NCBI GenBank assembly: GCA_964387885.1 | Contig: CAYLYZ010000006.1 | Location: forward strand, 1-64,000 | DNA length: 64,000 nucleotides | Source: JABGPL01 sp964387885 | GTDB lineage: Bacteria; Electryoneota; AABM5-125-24; Hatepunaeales; Hatepunaeaceae | Direction: 5' to 3' | In this document: in pieces, positions 53,971 through 62,965 of the stretch | Layout: each line of letters begins with the position of its first letter | Numbering within the stretch: the first letter of the stretch is position 1 | The notes under the pieces: model-generated | Databases searched by the model: none | Told to the model about the DNA's origin: nothing | The model's input: only the letters and a program-made list of their open reading frames with translations | Made by a program: the position numbers and the translations under genes

Positions 53971-55143
53971 TTACCCCCCCGCTAAAAGGTTCGCCTCAAA
54001 ACTAAACGTCGTCTGATTCCGAATCTTGTTTACTTCATACGCCCGTTCAACAAGACGATCAATCAGGTCAGCGAAAGATCTGCCCATGTGCTCCCAGAGA
54101 TAGAAGGATAGTGAACCCGGGATGTTATTAAGCTCGTTGATGAATACATCCCCGTTTTTTGCGATAAGGAAGTCGATACGCGCAACTCCCCCAGCACCTA
54201 CTGCTTTGAAGGTTTTAACTGCGTACTCCTGAATTAGTTTGGTTTTTTCTTCGTCTATTGGTGCTGGGATTAGTCGTTTCTGGGCTGCCATTCCCTTTTC
54301 TCCAGATGTTTTTGCTCCTTTTTTGGTATTGCCCTTATATTTTTCGTCGAAGGTTAACAACTCGGTTTCGCTAACGGGCTGTTCGAGGATTGAGGGGATG
54401 GGTGGATCACCGTCGATTACCGAGCAGTTTATTTCCTTGTCATAGTCCAGTGCCTGCTCGACCATTGCCCGGTCGCAGAATTTCAGGGCGAGGTCGAGGG
54501 CGGTTTCAAGCTCATCAGAAGTTTTTGCATATGAAATTCCGACGCTCGAGCCGAGTAGGGCTGGTTTGACGAAGACTTCGTCTTTTAAACTCTTTCTGAT
54601 TTCACCTAAAACAAGTTCCAGATTTTCATCCCATTCAGAACGACTTACCTGCTGATATGGCAAGTGAGGCAGGTCTTCAGCAGCAAGAACGGCTTTGAAG
54701 AGCAGCTTATCCATACCGACTGCAGAACCATGCACTCCGGATCCTGCGAAAGGTACTCCGGAAAGTTCGAGTAATCCCTGCAATGCACCGTCCTCCACAA
54801 ACGTTCCATGAGTTACGGGTAGAACACAATCTATTTCAACGACGTTAGCTTTGCGGAAAACACGTGGAGTTGCTTCAGTTAATCGAAGTTTACCCCGCAT
54901 TGGATCTGGTGATGCGACAACTCTTGTCAGTTGATTCATGGGGGGATTTTTCTGTCTGAAGAAACCTATGTCTTCGAGTTGCTCCCCGATATACCAGATA
55001 TTGTCGCGGTCGAGGTAGATTGGCTGGATGTTGTATTTGTTACTGTCCGCAGCATTCAGAGCCTGATTGCCGGATAAAATGGATACTTCGTGCTCTACTG
55101 AGCGGCCGCCGAAGATTATTCCGAGTGTGATTTTGTCGGGCAT
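53971..55143 (-). CDS. ddl: D-alanine--D-alanine ligase
   Basis: ATP-grasp enzyme that joins two D-alanines for peptidoglycan. The 390-residue protein begins 'ITLGIIFGGRSVEHEVSILSG' and shows 'CVLPVTHGTFVEDGALQGLLELSGVPFAGSGV..SAVGMDK', 'VFVKPALLGSSVGISYAKT', 'EINCSVIDGD', the omega-loop region 'FDEKYKGNTKKGAKTSGEKGMAAQKRLIPAPI' and 'GVARIDFLIAKNGDVFINELNNIPGSL'. The Lys/Gly-rich insert makes it a little longer than the E. coli enzymes (about 306-364). No ribosome site is obvious. The downstream-acting MurF-like ligase is encoded just upstream on the same strand, with 111 bases of hairpins between them. Confidence 0.9.
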   Translation of the reverse strand: MPDKITLGIIFGGRSVEHEVSILSGNQALNAADSNKYNIQPIYLDRDNIWYIGEQLEDIGFFRQKNPPMNQLTRVVASPDPMRGKLRLTEATPRVFRKANVVEIDCVLPVTHGTFVEDGALQGLLELSGVPFAGSGVHGSAVGMDKLLFKAVLAAEDLPHLPYQQVSRSEWDENLELVLGEIRKSLKDEVFVKPALLGSSVGISYAKTSDELETALDLALKFCDRAMVEQALDYDKEINCSVIDGDPPIPSILEQPVSETELLTFDEKYKGNTKKGAKTSGEKGMAAQKRLIPAPIDEEKTKLIQEYAVKTFKAVGAGGVARIDFLIAKNGDVFINELNNIPGSLSFYLWEHMGRSFADLIDRLVERAYEVNKIRNQTTFSFEANLLAGG

Positions 55144-55177
55144 GGGTTTTGAGTTGTTTTATTATCCTGTCAATGCG

Positions 55178-55242
55178 CTGTCACACGCCCTCGTGTGACA
55201 GAAAAAACAATGACAAATCTGGTAGACGAGGGCGTCTGCCAG
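55178..55242. repeat. Two hairpins of the AGGG-loop family
   Basis: CTGTCACACG-CCCT-CGTGTGACAG (55178-55201) and CTGGTAGACG-AGGG-CGTCTGCCAG (55219-55242), the first in the opposite orientation. The loop is constant and the stem varies, as at 512 and 53749. Confidence 0.8.
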
Positions 55243-55254
55243 CGCGGTTTGAAT

Positions 55255-56988
55255 TTACAAATTATCATACTGATCCGGCAGATCATTTTCCAGCAACATT
55301 GTATCACCGGATTTTAAATAGCTTTTTAATCTCTCCAATCCTTCTGTTAGAGACGAAACCACCCAAATATTTTCTTCATCGAAACCGCCTTCGAGTAGCC
55401 CTCTCTTTATCGGCTCGATCCGGTTTATCCCAACCAGTACTGCCAGATCACAGGATACTGCCGCCAGTTTGCCTAACTTGTAGTTTTCTTCCGATTCTAT
55501 GTCGCCCAGTTCAACCATTCCGGGTGTCACAAGGATTCGTCTTCCATCCGTGGCTTGCGACAGAACTTCCAAAGCCGACGCTGCACCTATCGGATTGGAG
55601 TTAAATGCATCGTCGATTATACGCACCCCACCTTCACCCTGTTTCGCTTCGAGGCGGTGCTGTACTTGAGGAATAGAAGCAAATGCCCGTTTTATTCCCC
55701 GTTTCGGAACTTCAAGCAACTCTGCCATAGCTGCTGCTGCCACAGCGTTTGCGATTGCAGGACGTCCCAACAAGGGAAGATGAATCTCTACTTTTTCGCC
55801 ATCCTTGAATTTGATCTTAAAGTCACTACCGACCGGTGTGAGTCGAATGTTGCTTGCAATAACTGCGTTTTCATAGTTTTTCAAATCTGAGTCATCTTTT
55901 TCAACCCTGAAATAGATAACTTCTCCCTTATGACTTTCGCCTATCTCCCTGCATAGGGGATCGTTCCCGTTCAGGACTGCAACTCCGTCGGGCGGAAGTG
56001 ACCGAACGAGTTCACCTTTAGCCTGTTGAATTGCTTTTTGGGTTTTGAAACGCTCCAGGTGCTGCAAACCTATGATGGTAATTATTCCGTGTGTTGGATT
56101 TACCAGATTGCAAAGTTTGTTGATAGATCCGATTTGGTAAGCGCCCATCTCAGCAACGAAAATTTCATGGTATGGACGTAACTTTTCGCGGATTATTCTC
56201 GTGACCCCCATCAATGTATTATAACTGCCAGGCGGTTTGAAGACATTATAATTTTCGGACAGGATAGCTGCAAGGATTTCCTTTGTTCCGGTTTTGCCAT
56301 AGGAGCCGGTTATGCCGATTACGAGAGGTTTGATTTCATTCAGAATTCGCTTGGCATCGTTCATATAGCGATTCTGAATGGATGACTCAACCGGTTTTAA
56401 CAACAATACCGCGAATGTCAACATCAGGGGTGCTGCACTTTCAGCCGCAAACAGACCTAACAGAATCAGTGAGTAAAAGTACATGAAACCTAATCCTGAA
56501 TCGAGTATTCCGGGAGTTCCATAGTAGCCTCGTATCCCCTCAAATAGAAAGATAATGGATCCTGCTGTCAGAAAACTTAGACCGGCACCAGTCCAGAAAA
56601 TCCGACGGGCACGTGCGGTCATAACCAGTTTCTTTTTAGATGTTCTTAGAAATCGATGAGTAGTAAATCCCCTGTATGAGCATCCTATGATCCAGAGAAT
56701 AATACCAACTTCATCATAGAAATTAACCATCCGGCAACACCAGGAACCTTCCACCGAACAACCTATACGAAATGCGTAAATTGAAATCAATACAAGACCC
56801 AGAAAATCCAGATCAAAAAGGCTCTGCAGAGTCATTTTCCCGGATGGTTTCAACATCCGCGAAGGCATATAATCCTCGAGCTGCAATAAATGGAGAAATC
56901 GCTTCAGGCTGCCGGTGTTCGAGTAGATCCATGCTGCAAATGGCAAAAATGAACCAATAACAGTGATTGCTGATAGAAACCTACCCAT
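55255..56988 (-). CDS. murF: MurF-like Mur ligase with an N-terminal membrane domain
   Basis: Predicted UDP-MurNAc-tripeptide:D-Ala-D-Ala ligase, 577 residues against about 450 for E. coli MurF. The first about 205 residues contain five hydrophobic helices (about 5-22, 61-77, 93-104, 130-150, 165-200). The ligase part then begins: P-loop 'GITGSYGKTGTKE' (Lys 232), 'FVAEMGAYQIGSI', 'THGIITIIGLQHLERF', 'GELVRSLPPDGVAVLNGNDP', 'LLGRPAIANAVAAAAMA', 'HRLEAKQGEGGVRIIDDAFNSNPIGAASAL' and 'RRILVTPGMVELG'. The nucleotide and tripeptide sites look intact. Next to ddl, which makes its D-Ala-D-Ala substrate, it is probably the genuine MurF, tied to the membrane. Confidence 0.82.
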   Translation of the reverse strand: MGRFLSAITVIGSFLPFAAWIYSNTGSLKRFLHLLQLEDYMPSRMLKPSGKMTLQSLFDLDFLGLVLISIYAFRIGCSVEGSWCCRMVNFYDEVGIILWIIGCSYRGFTTHRFLRTSKKKLVMTARARRIFWTGAGLSFLTAGSIIFLFEGIRGYYGTPGILDSGLGFMYFYSLILLGLFAAESAAPLMLTFAVLLLKPVESSIQNRYMNDAKRILNEIKPLVIGITGSYGKTGTKEILAAILSENYNVFKPPGSYNTLMGVTRIIREKLRPYHEIFVAEMGAYQIGSINKLCNLVNPTHGIITIIGLQHLERFKTQKAIQQAKGELVRSLPPDGVAVLNGNDPLCREIGESHKGEVIYFRVEKDDSDLKNYENAVIASNIRLTPVGSDFKIKFKDGEKVEIHLPLLGRPAIANAVAAAAMAELLEVPKRGIKRAFASIPQVQHRLEAKQGEGGVRIIDDAFNSNPIGAASALEVLSQATDGRRILVTPGMVELGDIESEENYKLGKLAAVSCDLAVLVGINRIEPIKRGLLEGGFDEENIWVVSSLTEGLERLKSYLKSGDTMLLENDLPDQYDNL

Positions 56989-57163
56989 ACTTGTGTATGT
57001 TTCCTATGTTTTTTTGTGCGCTTATACCAGGCTCCTGAATTGAATCGTCAGTTAACATCGATTTCCACTTGCGAAACGAAAGTGAAATGATTAACTTAAT
57101 TAGCTTGAAAAAGCTCAAACAACAGAGATTTGATCTGATGTAAGTTAATCCAGAGGAAGTAAA

Positions 57164-59869
57164 ATGGCAACTAAATATGTCTATAACTTTGGCGGAGACT
57201 CAGCCGAAGGTAAAGCAGAAATGAAAAACCTGCTCGGTGGTAAGGGTGCAAACCTCGCCGAGATGACCAATATTGACCTGAAAGTACCTGCCGGATTCAC
57301 CATAACGACGGAAGTCTGTACATATTTTATGGAGAACAGCAGTTACCCCGAAGGTTTGAAGAATGATGTTGAGGCTTCATTACAGCGTATTGAAGAGATT
57401 ATGGGTGCGAAGTTTGGTGATGTTGAAAATCCCCTTTTGTTATCAGTTCGCTCAGGTGCCCGGATTTCAATGCCGGGTATGATGGACACTGTTCTAAACC
57501 TCGGTCTGAACGACCAGACGGTGAAAGGACTTGTGGCAAGAACAGGTAATCCCCGTTTTGCATATGATTCATATCGGCGATTCGTTTCGATGTTCGCTGA
57601 TGTTGTTCTTGGTGTTAAAGCCGGAGAACGTGAAGAAGATCCGTTTGAAGTAGCAATTGAAACCAAGAAGAAAGAACGTGGTGTTGAAGAAGATGTAGAT
57701 TTAGGCGCAGATGACTGGAAGGAATTGGTTAGTGTCTTTAAGGGTATTGTTAAGGAACGCACGGGAAACGACTTTCCTGAAGATCCTAAAGAACAAATGT
57801 GGGCGGCTATTGGTGCAGTATTCGAATCCTGGAATGTAGAGCGTGCGATTGCTTATCGTGCGATAAACAATATCCCGGAAACCTGGGGAACTGCCGTCAA
57901 CGTTCAGTCAATGGTATTCGGCAACATGGGTGATGATTGTGCAACCGGCGTTGCATTCACACGTAATCCTGCCAATGGCGTCAAGGAATTTTACGGTGAA
58001 TATTTGATAAATGCGCAGGGTGAGGATGTCGTAGCCGGAATCAGAACACCAAGAACCATTGTAGATATGGAAAATGACCTGCCTGAGTGTTATAACGAGT
58101 TAGTAACGAACTACCAGATTCTTGAGAAACATTACAGAGAAATGCAGGATATGGAATTCACCGTTCAAAACGGTAAGTTGTGGATGCTTCAGACCAGAAC
58201 CGGAAAACGTACAGGTCTTGCTGCAATCAGGATTGCAGTTGAGATGGTTGAAGAAGGCTTGATTACAAAGCAGGAAGCACTGCTGAGAATTGAACCTGAG
58301 CAATTGAACCAGTTGCTCCGACCAATTTTTGACTTGAATGAGAAACAAAAAACAATCGACAATGACGGACTGCTTGCAAAAGGTTTGAACGCTGGCCCCG
58401 GAGCAGCTTCCGGCAGGATAGCTTTCAGCGCTAAAGAAGCTGTTGAGCTTTCCAAAGATGGTGATGAAGTTATTTTGGTAAGGATTGAAACATCTCCCGA
58501 AGATATCAAGGGAATGGCTGCATCCTCGGGAATTCTGACCGCACGTGGTGGTATGACTTCCCATGCGGCTCTTGTTGCCCGTCAGATGGGTAAAGTTTGC
58601 GTTGCCGGTTGTAAGGAACTTGACATCAATTACGATGCCGGTGAGATGAAAGTTGCAGGTCACAACTACATGGAAGGTGACTGGATATCCATCGATGGAA
58701 CAACAGGTGAAGTTCTCGATGGCAAAATAAAAACTCTGCCCTCTGAAATTGTTCAGGTTCTCGTAGATAAAACTCTTGACCCGGATGCGTCAGAGAGTTA
58801 TCATATCTATTCTAAGCTGATGGACTGGGCAGATAACGAACGTCGTCTCAAAATTCGCACAAATGCTGATCAGCCCGATCAATGTCAGGTTGCACGGGCA
58901 TTCGGAGCCGAGGGAATTGGTCTAACGCGTACCGAGCACATGTTCTTTGGTGGTGATCGGATCATGGCCGTCCGTGAAATGATCCTGTCTGATAACATTG
59001 AAGACCGGAAAAATGCGCTTGCGAAGTTATTGCCGATGCAAAGAGACGATTTTGCAGGGATCTTCCGAGCAATGGATGGACTGCCTGTAACAATTCGTAC
59101 ACTTGATCCACCTCTACACGAGTTCCTGCCCCACACAGATGAGGAGATCAATGCTCTGGCAACAGAAATGGGTGTTGAACCTTCAGTCCTGCATGTTAAG
59201 ATTGAATCCTTACGTGAAGCCAATCCGATGTTAGGTCATCGTGGTTGTCGTCTCGGTAATGTTTATCCTGAGATTACAGAAATGCAAGCTCGGGCGATCC
59301 TTGAAGCCGCTGTCATTGTGACTAAGGAAAACATCAAAGTCCTGCCGGAAATAATGATTCCACTGGTTGGATTCAAAGAAGAGCTCTCCCGTCAGGCTGA
59401 AGTTGTCAGACGTGTTGCGGATGAAGTTATCGCTGCCGGTGGTGTTGAGGTTAATTACATGGTTGGTACTATGATTGAATTACCTCGTGCTGCAATAGTC
59501 GCTGACCAGATAGCTGAAGTAGCTGAATTCTTCTCATTCGGAACAAACGATCTCACTCAGACAGCAATGGGAATTTCTCGTGATGATTCTATGGGCTTCC
59601 TCCCATATTATCTTGAGAACAAAATTATTGACAGCGAACCTTTCCAGTCAATTGATCAGGATGGAGTTGGCAAGTTGATGGAGTGGGGTGTTGAAAGAGG
59701 CCGTACAACACGCGCCAGTCTCAAAGTTGGTATTTGTGGTGAACATGGTGGAGAACCTCGTTCGGTTATGTTCTGTCATCATATCGGATTGGATTATGTG
59801 AGTTGTTCACCATACCGCATTCCAATTGCCAGAATTGCCGCGGCTCAAGCTGTTTTAATGGCAAAATAA
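57164..59869 (+). CDS. ppdK: Pyruvate, phosphate dikinase
   Basis: Interconverts pyruvate + ATP + phosphate and phosphoenolpyruvate + AMP + pyrophosphate, linking glycolysis and gluconeogenesis. The 901-residue protein has the N-terminal ATP-grasp domain ('LLGGKGANLAEM', 'LSVRSGARISMPGMMDTVLNLG'). The phosphohistidine swivel domain is 'GGMTSHAALVARQMGKVCVAGC' (His 467). The PEP/pyruvate barrel contains 'GIGLTRTEHMFF', 'FFSFGTNDLTQTAMGISRDD' and 'VGICGEHGGEP' (catalytic Cys 858). The length is normal. An AGAGGAAG site precedes the ATG. It is divergent from the MurF-like gene. Confidence 0.95.
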   Translation: MATKYVYNFGGDSAEGKAEMKNLLGGKGANLAEMTNIDLKVPAGFTITTEVCTYFMENSSYPEGLKNDVEASLQRIEEIMGAKFGDVENPLLLSVRSGARISMPGMMDTVLNLGLNDQTVKGLVARTGNPRFAYDSYRRFVSMFADVVLGVKAGEREEDPFEVAIETKKKERGVEEDVDLGADDWKELVSVFKGIVKERTGNDFPEDPKEQMWAAIGAVFESWNVERAIAYRAINNIPETWGTAVNVQSMVFGNMGDDCATGVAFTRNPANGVKEFYGEYLINAQGEDVVAGIRTPRTIVDMENDLPECYNELVTNYQILEKHYREMQDMEFTVQNGKLWMLQTRTGKRTGLAAIRIAVEMVEEGLITKQEALLRIEPEQLNQLLRPIFDLNEKQKTIDNDGLLAKGLNAGPGAASGRIAFSAKEAVELSKDGDEVILVRIETSPEDIKGMAASSGILTARGGMTSHAALVARQMGKVCVAGCKELDINYDAGEMKVAGHNYMEGDWISIDGTTGEVLDGKIKTLPSEIVQVLVDKTLDPDASESYHIYSKLMDWADNERRLKIRTNADQPDQCQVARAFGAEGIGLTRTEHMFFGGDRIMAVREMILSDNIEDRKNALAKLLPMQRDDFAGIFRAMDGLPVTIRTLDPPLHEFLPHTDEEINALATEMGVEPSVLHVKIESLREANPMLGHRGCRLGNVYPEITEMQARAILEAAVIVTKENIKVLPEIMIPLVGFKEELSRQAEVVRRVADEVIAAGGVEVNYMVGTMIELPRAAIVADQIAEVAEFFSFGTNDLTQTAMGISRDDSMGFLPYYLENKIIDSEPFQSIDQDGVGKLMEWGVERGRTTRASLKVGICGEHGGEPRSVMFCHHIGLDYVSCSPYRIPIARIAAAQAVLMAK

Positions 59870-59921
59870 TGTAGTACAAAGATTGCATTCTTTGTGCAAA
59901 TTGTGCATATAGACTGCAAAA

Positions 59922-59961
59922 CTATCCAACGAAGAGCAAATCGATGTTCTTCGTTGGATAG
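59922..59961. terminator. Long hairpin after ppdK
   Basis: A perfect 14-bp stem (CTATCCAACGAAGA with TCTTCGTTGGATAG) closes on a 12-base loop, 53 bases after the stop. There is no T-run on either side, so termination would be non-canonical or the hairpin protects the mRNA end. A second inverted repeat lies at 60031-60056 (CGTTCATTGAC with GTCATTGAACG), upstream of etfB. Confidence 0.5.
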
Positions 59962-60185
59962 TTAACTGAAGAGTACTTAAAGTTTTTCATAAGAATCGTC
60001 TTTAATGCTGCTGATTGTTCGGAGTTCAACCGTTCATTGACAATAGTCATTGAACGATTTACAAGTCTCTGAAGAAATTGATCGAAAGAATTGGATAATC
60101 AGGTTCATTTCGCAAATCAGGATTATCCAAACGTGTAATACATAAAGTTATTTAGAACATAGTTATATTCAAGAGGAGGTTCAGA

Positions 60186-60932
60186 TTGAATATTGCAGTC
60201 CTGGTAAAATTAGTGCCTGATTCTCAAGCGGTCGTAAAGATCGGTGAAGATCGACGCTACATTTCAACTGCCGACCTGAATTTTGTGTTAAATCCATACG
60301 ACGAATATGCCGTTGAAGAAGCGCTGAAGATTAAGGAAAAAGAAGGTGGTGAAGTGACAGTGTTTTCCTTTGGTGATGATAGCGCCCAAAAAGCTCTGCG
60401 TACCGCACTCGCCATGGGAGCCGGATCGGCTGTTCATGTGAAATCGGAAGGTGGTTCAGATATGCTCGGAACAGCAAAATCATTAGCCTCAGTGCTCAAA
60501 GATAGGGGATTTGACTTTGTGATTGCCGGCAAAGTTGCTATTGATGATGACTGTGGGGCTATTGGACCAATGGTAGCGGAGTTGATGGATATCCCACATG
60601 TTACGGCTGTGCATAGTCTTGAAATTGCAGACGGGAAATTGACTGCCAAGCGTGACATCGAGGGTGGAGTTGAGGTTTTTGAATCTTCCCTGCCAGTCTT
60701 GATCACAGCTGAAAAGGGGCTCAACGATCCTCGTTATGCAACGTTGAAAGGCATTATGATGTCAAAGAAAAAGAAGATTGAGGTTGTAGAGGCAGAATCA
60801 TTCGGTTCGAAGACCGAAGTCATTAAAATGACCTATCCACCTTCACGTCCACCTGGTAGAGTTATAGGTGAGGGTGCTGAGGCTGTACCGGAATTAGTTA
60901 AACTCCTGAAAGAGGAAGCTAAAGTCCTTTAA
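60186..60932 (+). CDS. etfB: Electron transfer flavoprotein, beta subunit
   Basis: Small subunit of the FAD-containing carrier that takes electrons from acyl-CoA dehydrogenases. The 248-residue protein starts at a TTG with a GAGGAGG just upstream. 'MNIAVLVKLVPDSQAVVKIG', 'LNPYDEYAVEEALKIKEKEGGEVTVFSFG', 'GKVAIDDDCGAIGPMVAELMDIPHVTAV' and 'GLNDPRYATLKGIMMSKKKKIEV' (the ETF-beta signature) are all present. The nearby Asp-rich 'AIDDD' replaces the more usual 'QAID.D' form. It forms an operon with etfA, whose start lies 43 bases after its stop. Confidence 0.93.
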   Translation: MNIAVLVKLVPDSQAVVKIGEDRRYISTADLNFVLNPYDEYAVEEALKIKEKEGGEVTVFSFGDDSAQKALRTALAMGAGSAVHVKSEGGSDMLGTAKSLASVLKDRGFDFVIAGKVAIDDDCGAIGPMVAELMDIPHVTAVHSLEIADGKLTAKRDIEGGVEVFESSLPVLITAEKGLNDPRYATLKGIMMSKKKKIEVVEAESFGSKTEVIKMTYPPSRPPGRVIGEGAEAVPELVKLLKEEAKVL

Positions 60933-60975
60933 TAACCCGGACATTGAGTAAATCTGTAAACACTTAATCTTTGGA

Positions 60976-61941
60976 ATGAATATGAATATTTTAACTTACA
61001 TAGAATCCCGCGGTGGTAAGATCAGACCGGCGGGATATGAGGCTTTGAGCCTTGGACGAGAACTTGCTGATGCCAGTGGAGGTAAATCTTTTGGACTTTT
61101 GATCGGCAATGGTGTTGAAGGTCTTGCCGATGATGTCAAGAAGTATGGATTGGATAAACTTGTTATCATTGAACATCCGGAACTTGAGGGATATTCACCG
61201 GAAGGATACCGCGAAGCTGTTCTTGCAGCTGTTTCGGATACGGGAGCAGAGGTAGTTTTGCTTGCTGCATCTGCAATGGGACGTGACCTTGCTCCAACAA
61301 TAGCTGCCAGATTAGATGCTGCTCTTCTCCCTGATTGTGTAGAAGCTGGAATTGATGACGGCAAATTGACAGTAACCAGGTCGGTTTATGCCGGTAGGTG
61401 CATGATGGCAATATCCGCTGTTTCAATGCCGGTTGTCTTAAGCATCAGACCTAAAGCCTTTACTGTTAAGGAAACAGATGAAAATGCTGTGGAAATCAGT
61501 AAAGTCAGTCTTGACCTCGAAGGTAAAATCAGAGCAAAATTACTAAAAACAGTTGTCGAAGCATCCGGAAAACTCGATGTTGCCGAGGCGGATGTTATAG
61601 TTGCGGGTGGTCGAGGGATCAAGGAAGCTGAGAACTTTAAGCTTGTTGAAGAGCTCGCTAGTGTTCTCGGTGGTGCTGTAGGCGCGTCACGGGCAGTTGT
61701 AGATAACGACTGGAGACCTCATTCAGAGCAGATTGGACAGACCGGAAAGGTTGTGAGTCCGACTTTATATATTGCAGCCGGGATCTCAGGCGCAATACAA
61801 CATATGGCTGGTATGCGCACATCAAAGGTGATTGTGGCAATAAATAAGGATCCTGAAGCCCCGATTTTCAAATCCGCTGACTATGGGATTGTTGGGGATG
61901 CTATGGAAGTTTTACCAGCATTGATTGAAGCAGTAAAATAA
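60976..61941 (+). CDS. etfA: Electron transfer flavoprotein, alpha subunit
   Basis: FAD-binding partner of EtfB, 321 residues. The N-terminal domain contains 'ILTYIESRGGKIRPAGYEALSLGRELA'. The FAD domain carries 'VAGGRGIKEAENFKLVEELASVLGGAVGASRAVVDNDWRPHSEQIGQTGKVVSPTLYIAAGISGAIQHMAGM', the ETF-alpha signature. A second in-frame ATG six bases on (60982) has a better-placed GGA and may be the real start. With no dehydrogenase or ferredoxin oxidoreductase adjacent, its electron donor cannot be told. There is no sign of the extra domain of bifurcating types. Confidence 0.93.
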   Translation: MNMNILTYIESRGGKIRPAGYEALSLGRELADASGGKSFGLLIGNGVEGLADDVKKYGLDKLVIIEHPELEGYSPEGYREAVLAAVSDTGAEVVLLAASAMGRDLAPTIAARLDAALLPDCVEAGIDDGKLTVTRSVYAGRCMMAISAVSMPVVLSIRPKAFTVKETDENAVEISKVSLDLEGKIRAKLLKTVVEASGKLDVAEADVIVAGGRGIKEAENFKLVEELASVLGGAVGASRAVVDNDWRPHSEQIGQTGKVVSPTLYIAAGISGAIQHMAGMRTSKVIVAINKDPEAPIFKSADYGIVGDAMEVLPALIEAVK

Positions 61942-61975
61942 TTTCTATAAGTAACAGAAAAGCAGGGACAATCCA

Positions 61976-62752
61976 ATGAGATGGTCTTTTGTAAATCTGA
62001 GTATTTGGGTGATTGTTTTCACCTGTGGATTACTGGTCTTCGAATGTCAGGCTGTTGATAATTTTGAACCGAATAATGATCCGGTTCAGAATTCAATTGA
62101 CCGGGCAGCTCAATTTTTTGAAGAAGGTCGAATTGTAGAAGCAGAACATCTTGCTTTCAAAACCTTATCAAAACCTGAATTACTGTCAAAAGACCAAAAA
62201 TTCAATCTTTATAGAATTTTAGCTTTCTGTTCGATCGCGAACGACGACGAGGAAGGGGGCGAGCGATATTTTAAGAGTGCATTAATGCAAAACCCTAACA
62301 TGTCACCCGATCCCCTCCTCTGGTCACCGAAGATTCGTCGAGTTTTCGATAGGGCTAAGTCGTCTTTCAACATCATTCAGGAAGATATAAAAAAACAGCA
62401 TCTATCACGGGAAGCGGATTTCTGTCGCCGTGCATCCCTGAAATCTCTGATTATTCCTGGCTATGGTCAATTGGTGAAAGGTCAGAAAACTAAAAGTTAT
62501 GCCACAGGTTTACTTTTTGCCGGTGCAGCCTCCGCGTTTTTATACGAGTTAATTTCTTATCCTGAAGCGAGGGATGCATACTTCGAAGCAACAAATTCGA
62601 GTGATGCTGAAGCAACATGGAAAGAATACAGAGATGCACAGTACTATGTAAATATCAGCGGACTGTTGACCCTGGCGATTTACAGCTATTCCTTTTTTGA
62701 TGCTTTATGGGCTCATCCATCATTGCCTGATTCGTCTTTTTCGTCACCTTAA
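61976..62752 (+). CDS. DUF5683-like exported/membrane protein
   Basis: The 258-residue protein has an N-terminal signal or anchor (about 6-27) and a helical, TPR-like region ('IDRAAQFFEEGRIVEAEHLAFKTL ... LYRILAFCSIANDDEEGGERYFKSAL', about 40-105). A loop with 'PLLWSPKIRRVFDRAK' follows. The C-terminal part has 'ASLKSLIIPGYGQLVKGQKTKSYATGLLFAGAASAFLYEL' and a last helix ('VNISGLLTLAIYSYSFFDALWA'). That 'PG.GQ...G...KG' membrane module is typical of DUF5683-type proteins of FCB bacteria. It follows etfA by 34 bases on the same strand. Function is unknown. Confidence 0.65.
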   Translation: MRWSFVNLSIWVIVFTCGLLVFECQAVDNFEPNNDPVQNSIDRAAQFFEEGRIVEAEHLAFKTLSKPELLSKDQKFNLYRILAFCSIANDDEEGGERYFKSALMQNPNMSPDPLLWSPKIRRVFDRAKSSFNIIQEDIKKQHLSREADFCRRASLKSLIIPGYGQLVKGQKTKSYATGLLFAGAASAFLYELISYPEARDAYFEATNSSDAEATWKEYRDAQYYVNISGLLTLAIYSYSFFDALWAHPSLPDSSFSSP

Positions 62753-62878
62753 CACCCCTCCATTGTTTGCTCATTATTTGCATGAATTATTTCAGTCTGT
62801 GCAAAACGTGCGTTAATGGCAAGGTTCAAGTTTTTGATAAAACCAGCTTAATAGTTGTTTATTAGGCATATGCATGTT

Positions 62879-62894
62879 TGGCACGCAGATTGCA
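62879..62894 (+). promoter_or_regulatory. Sigma-54 promoter
   Basis: TGGCACGCAGATTGCA matches the sigma-54 consensus TGGCACG-N4-TTGC[A/T] at every conserved position: GG at -25/-24 and GC at -13/-12. The start of transcription would be about 62905, directed rightward into the repeat array. GCATATGC, a small palindrome, lies just upstream (62866-62873). No activator gene is in the window. Confidence 0.8.
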
Positions 62895-62898
62895 ACTA

Positions 62899-62933
62899 AT
62901 AGAACCAGCAACGCTTCAAAGCGCAGGTTCTAT
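62899..62933. promoter_or_regulatory. Inverted repeat over the predicted transcription start
   Basis: ATAGAACC (62899-62906) is mirrored by GGTTCTAT (62926-62933). Inside is a second stem CGCT-TCAA-AGCG. It straddles the predicted +1, so it could be an operator in DNA, or in part a 5' hairpin in RNA. Confidence 0.55.
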
Positions 62934-62965
62934 GACATACGTTCAATGTGTGATTTCTCGGAAAT

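Noticed and set aside
53971..55143. VanA-type D-Ala-D-Lac ligase
   Set aside because: No vanH or vanX neighbours; the Lys/Gly-rich loop is unusual, but the core motifs are those of ordinary Ddl enzymes.
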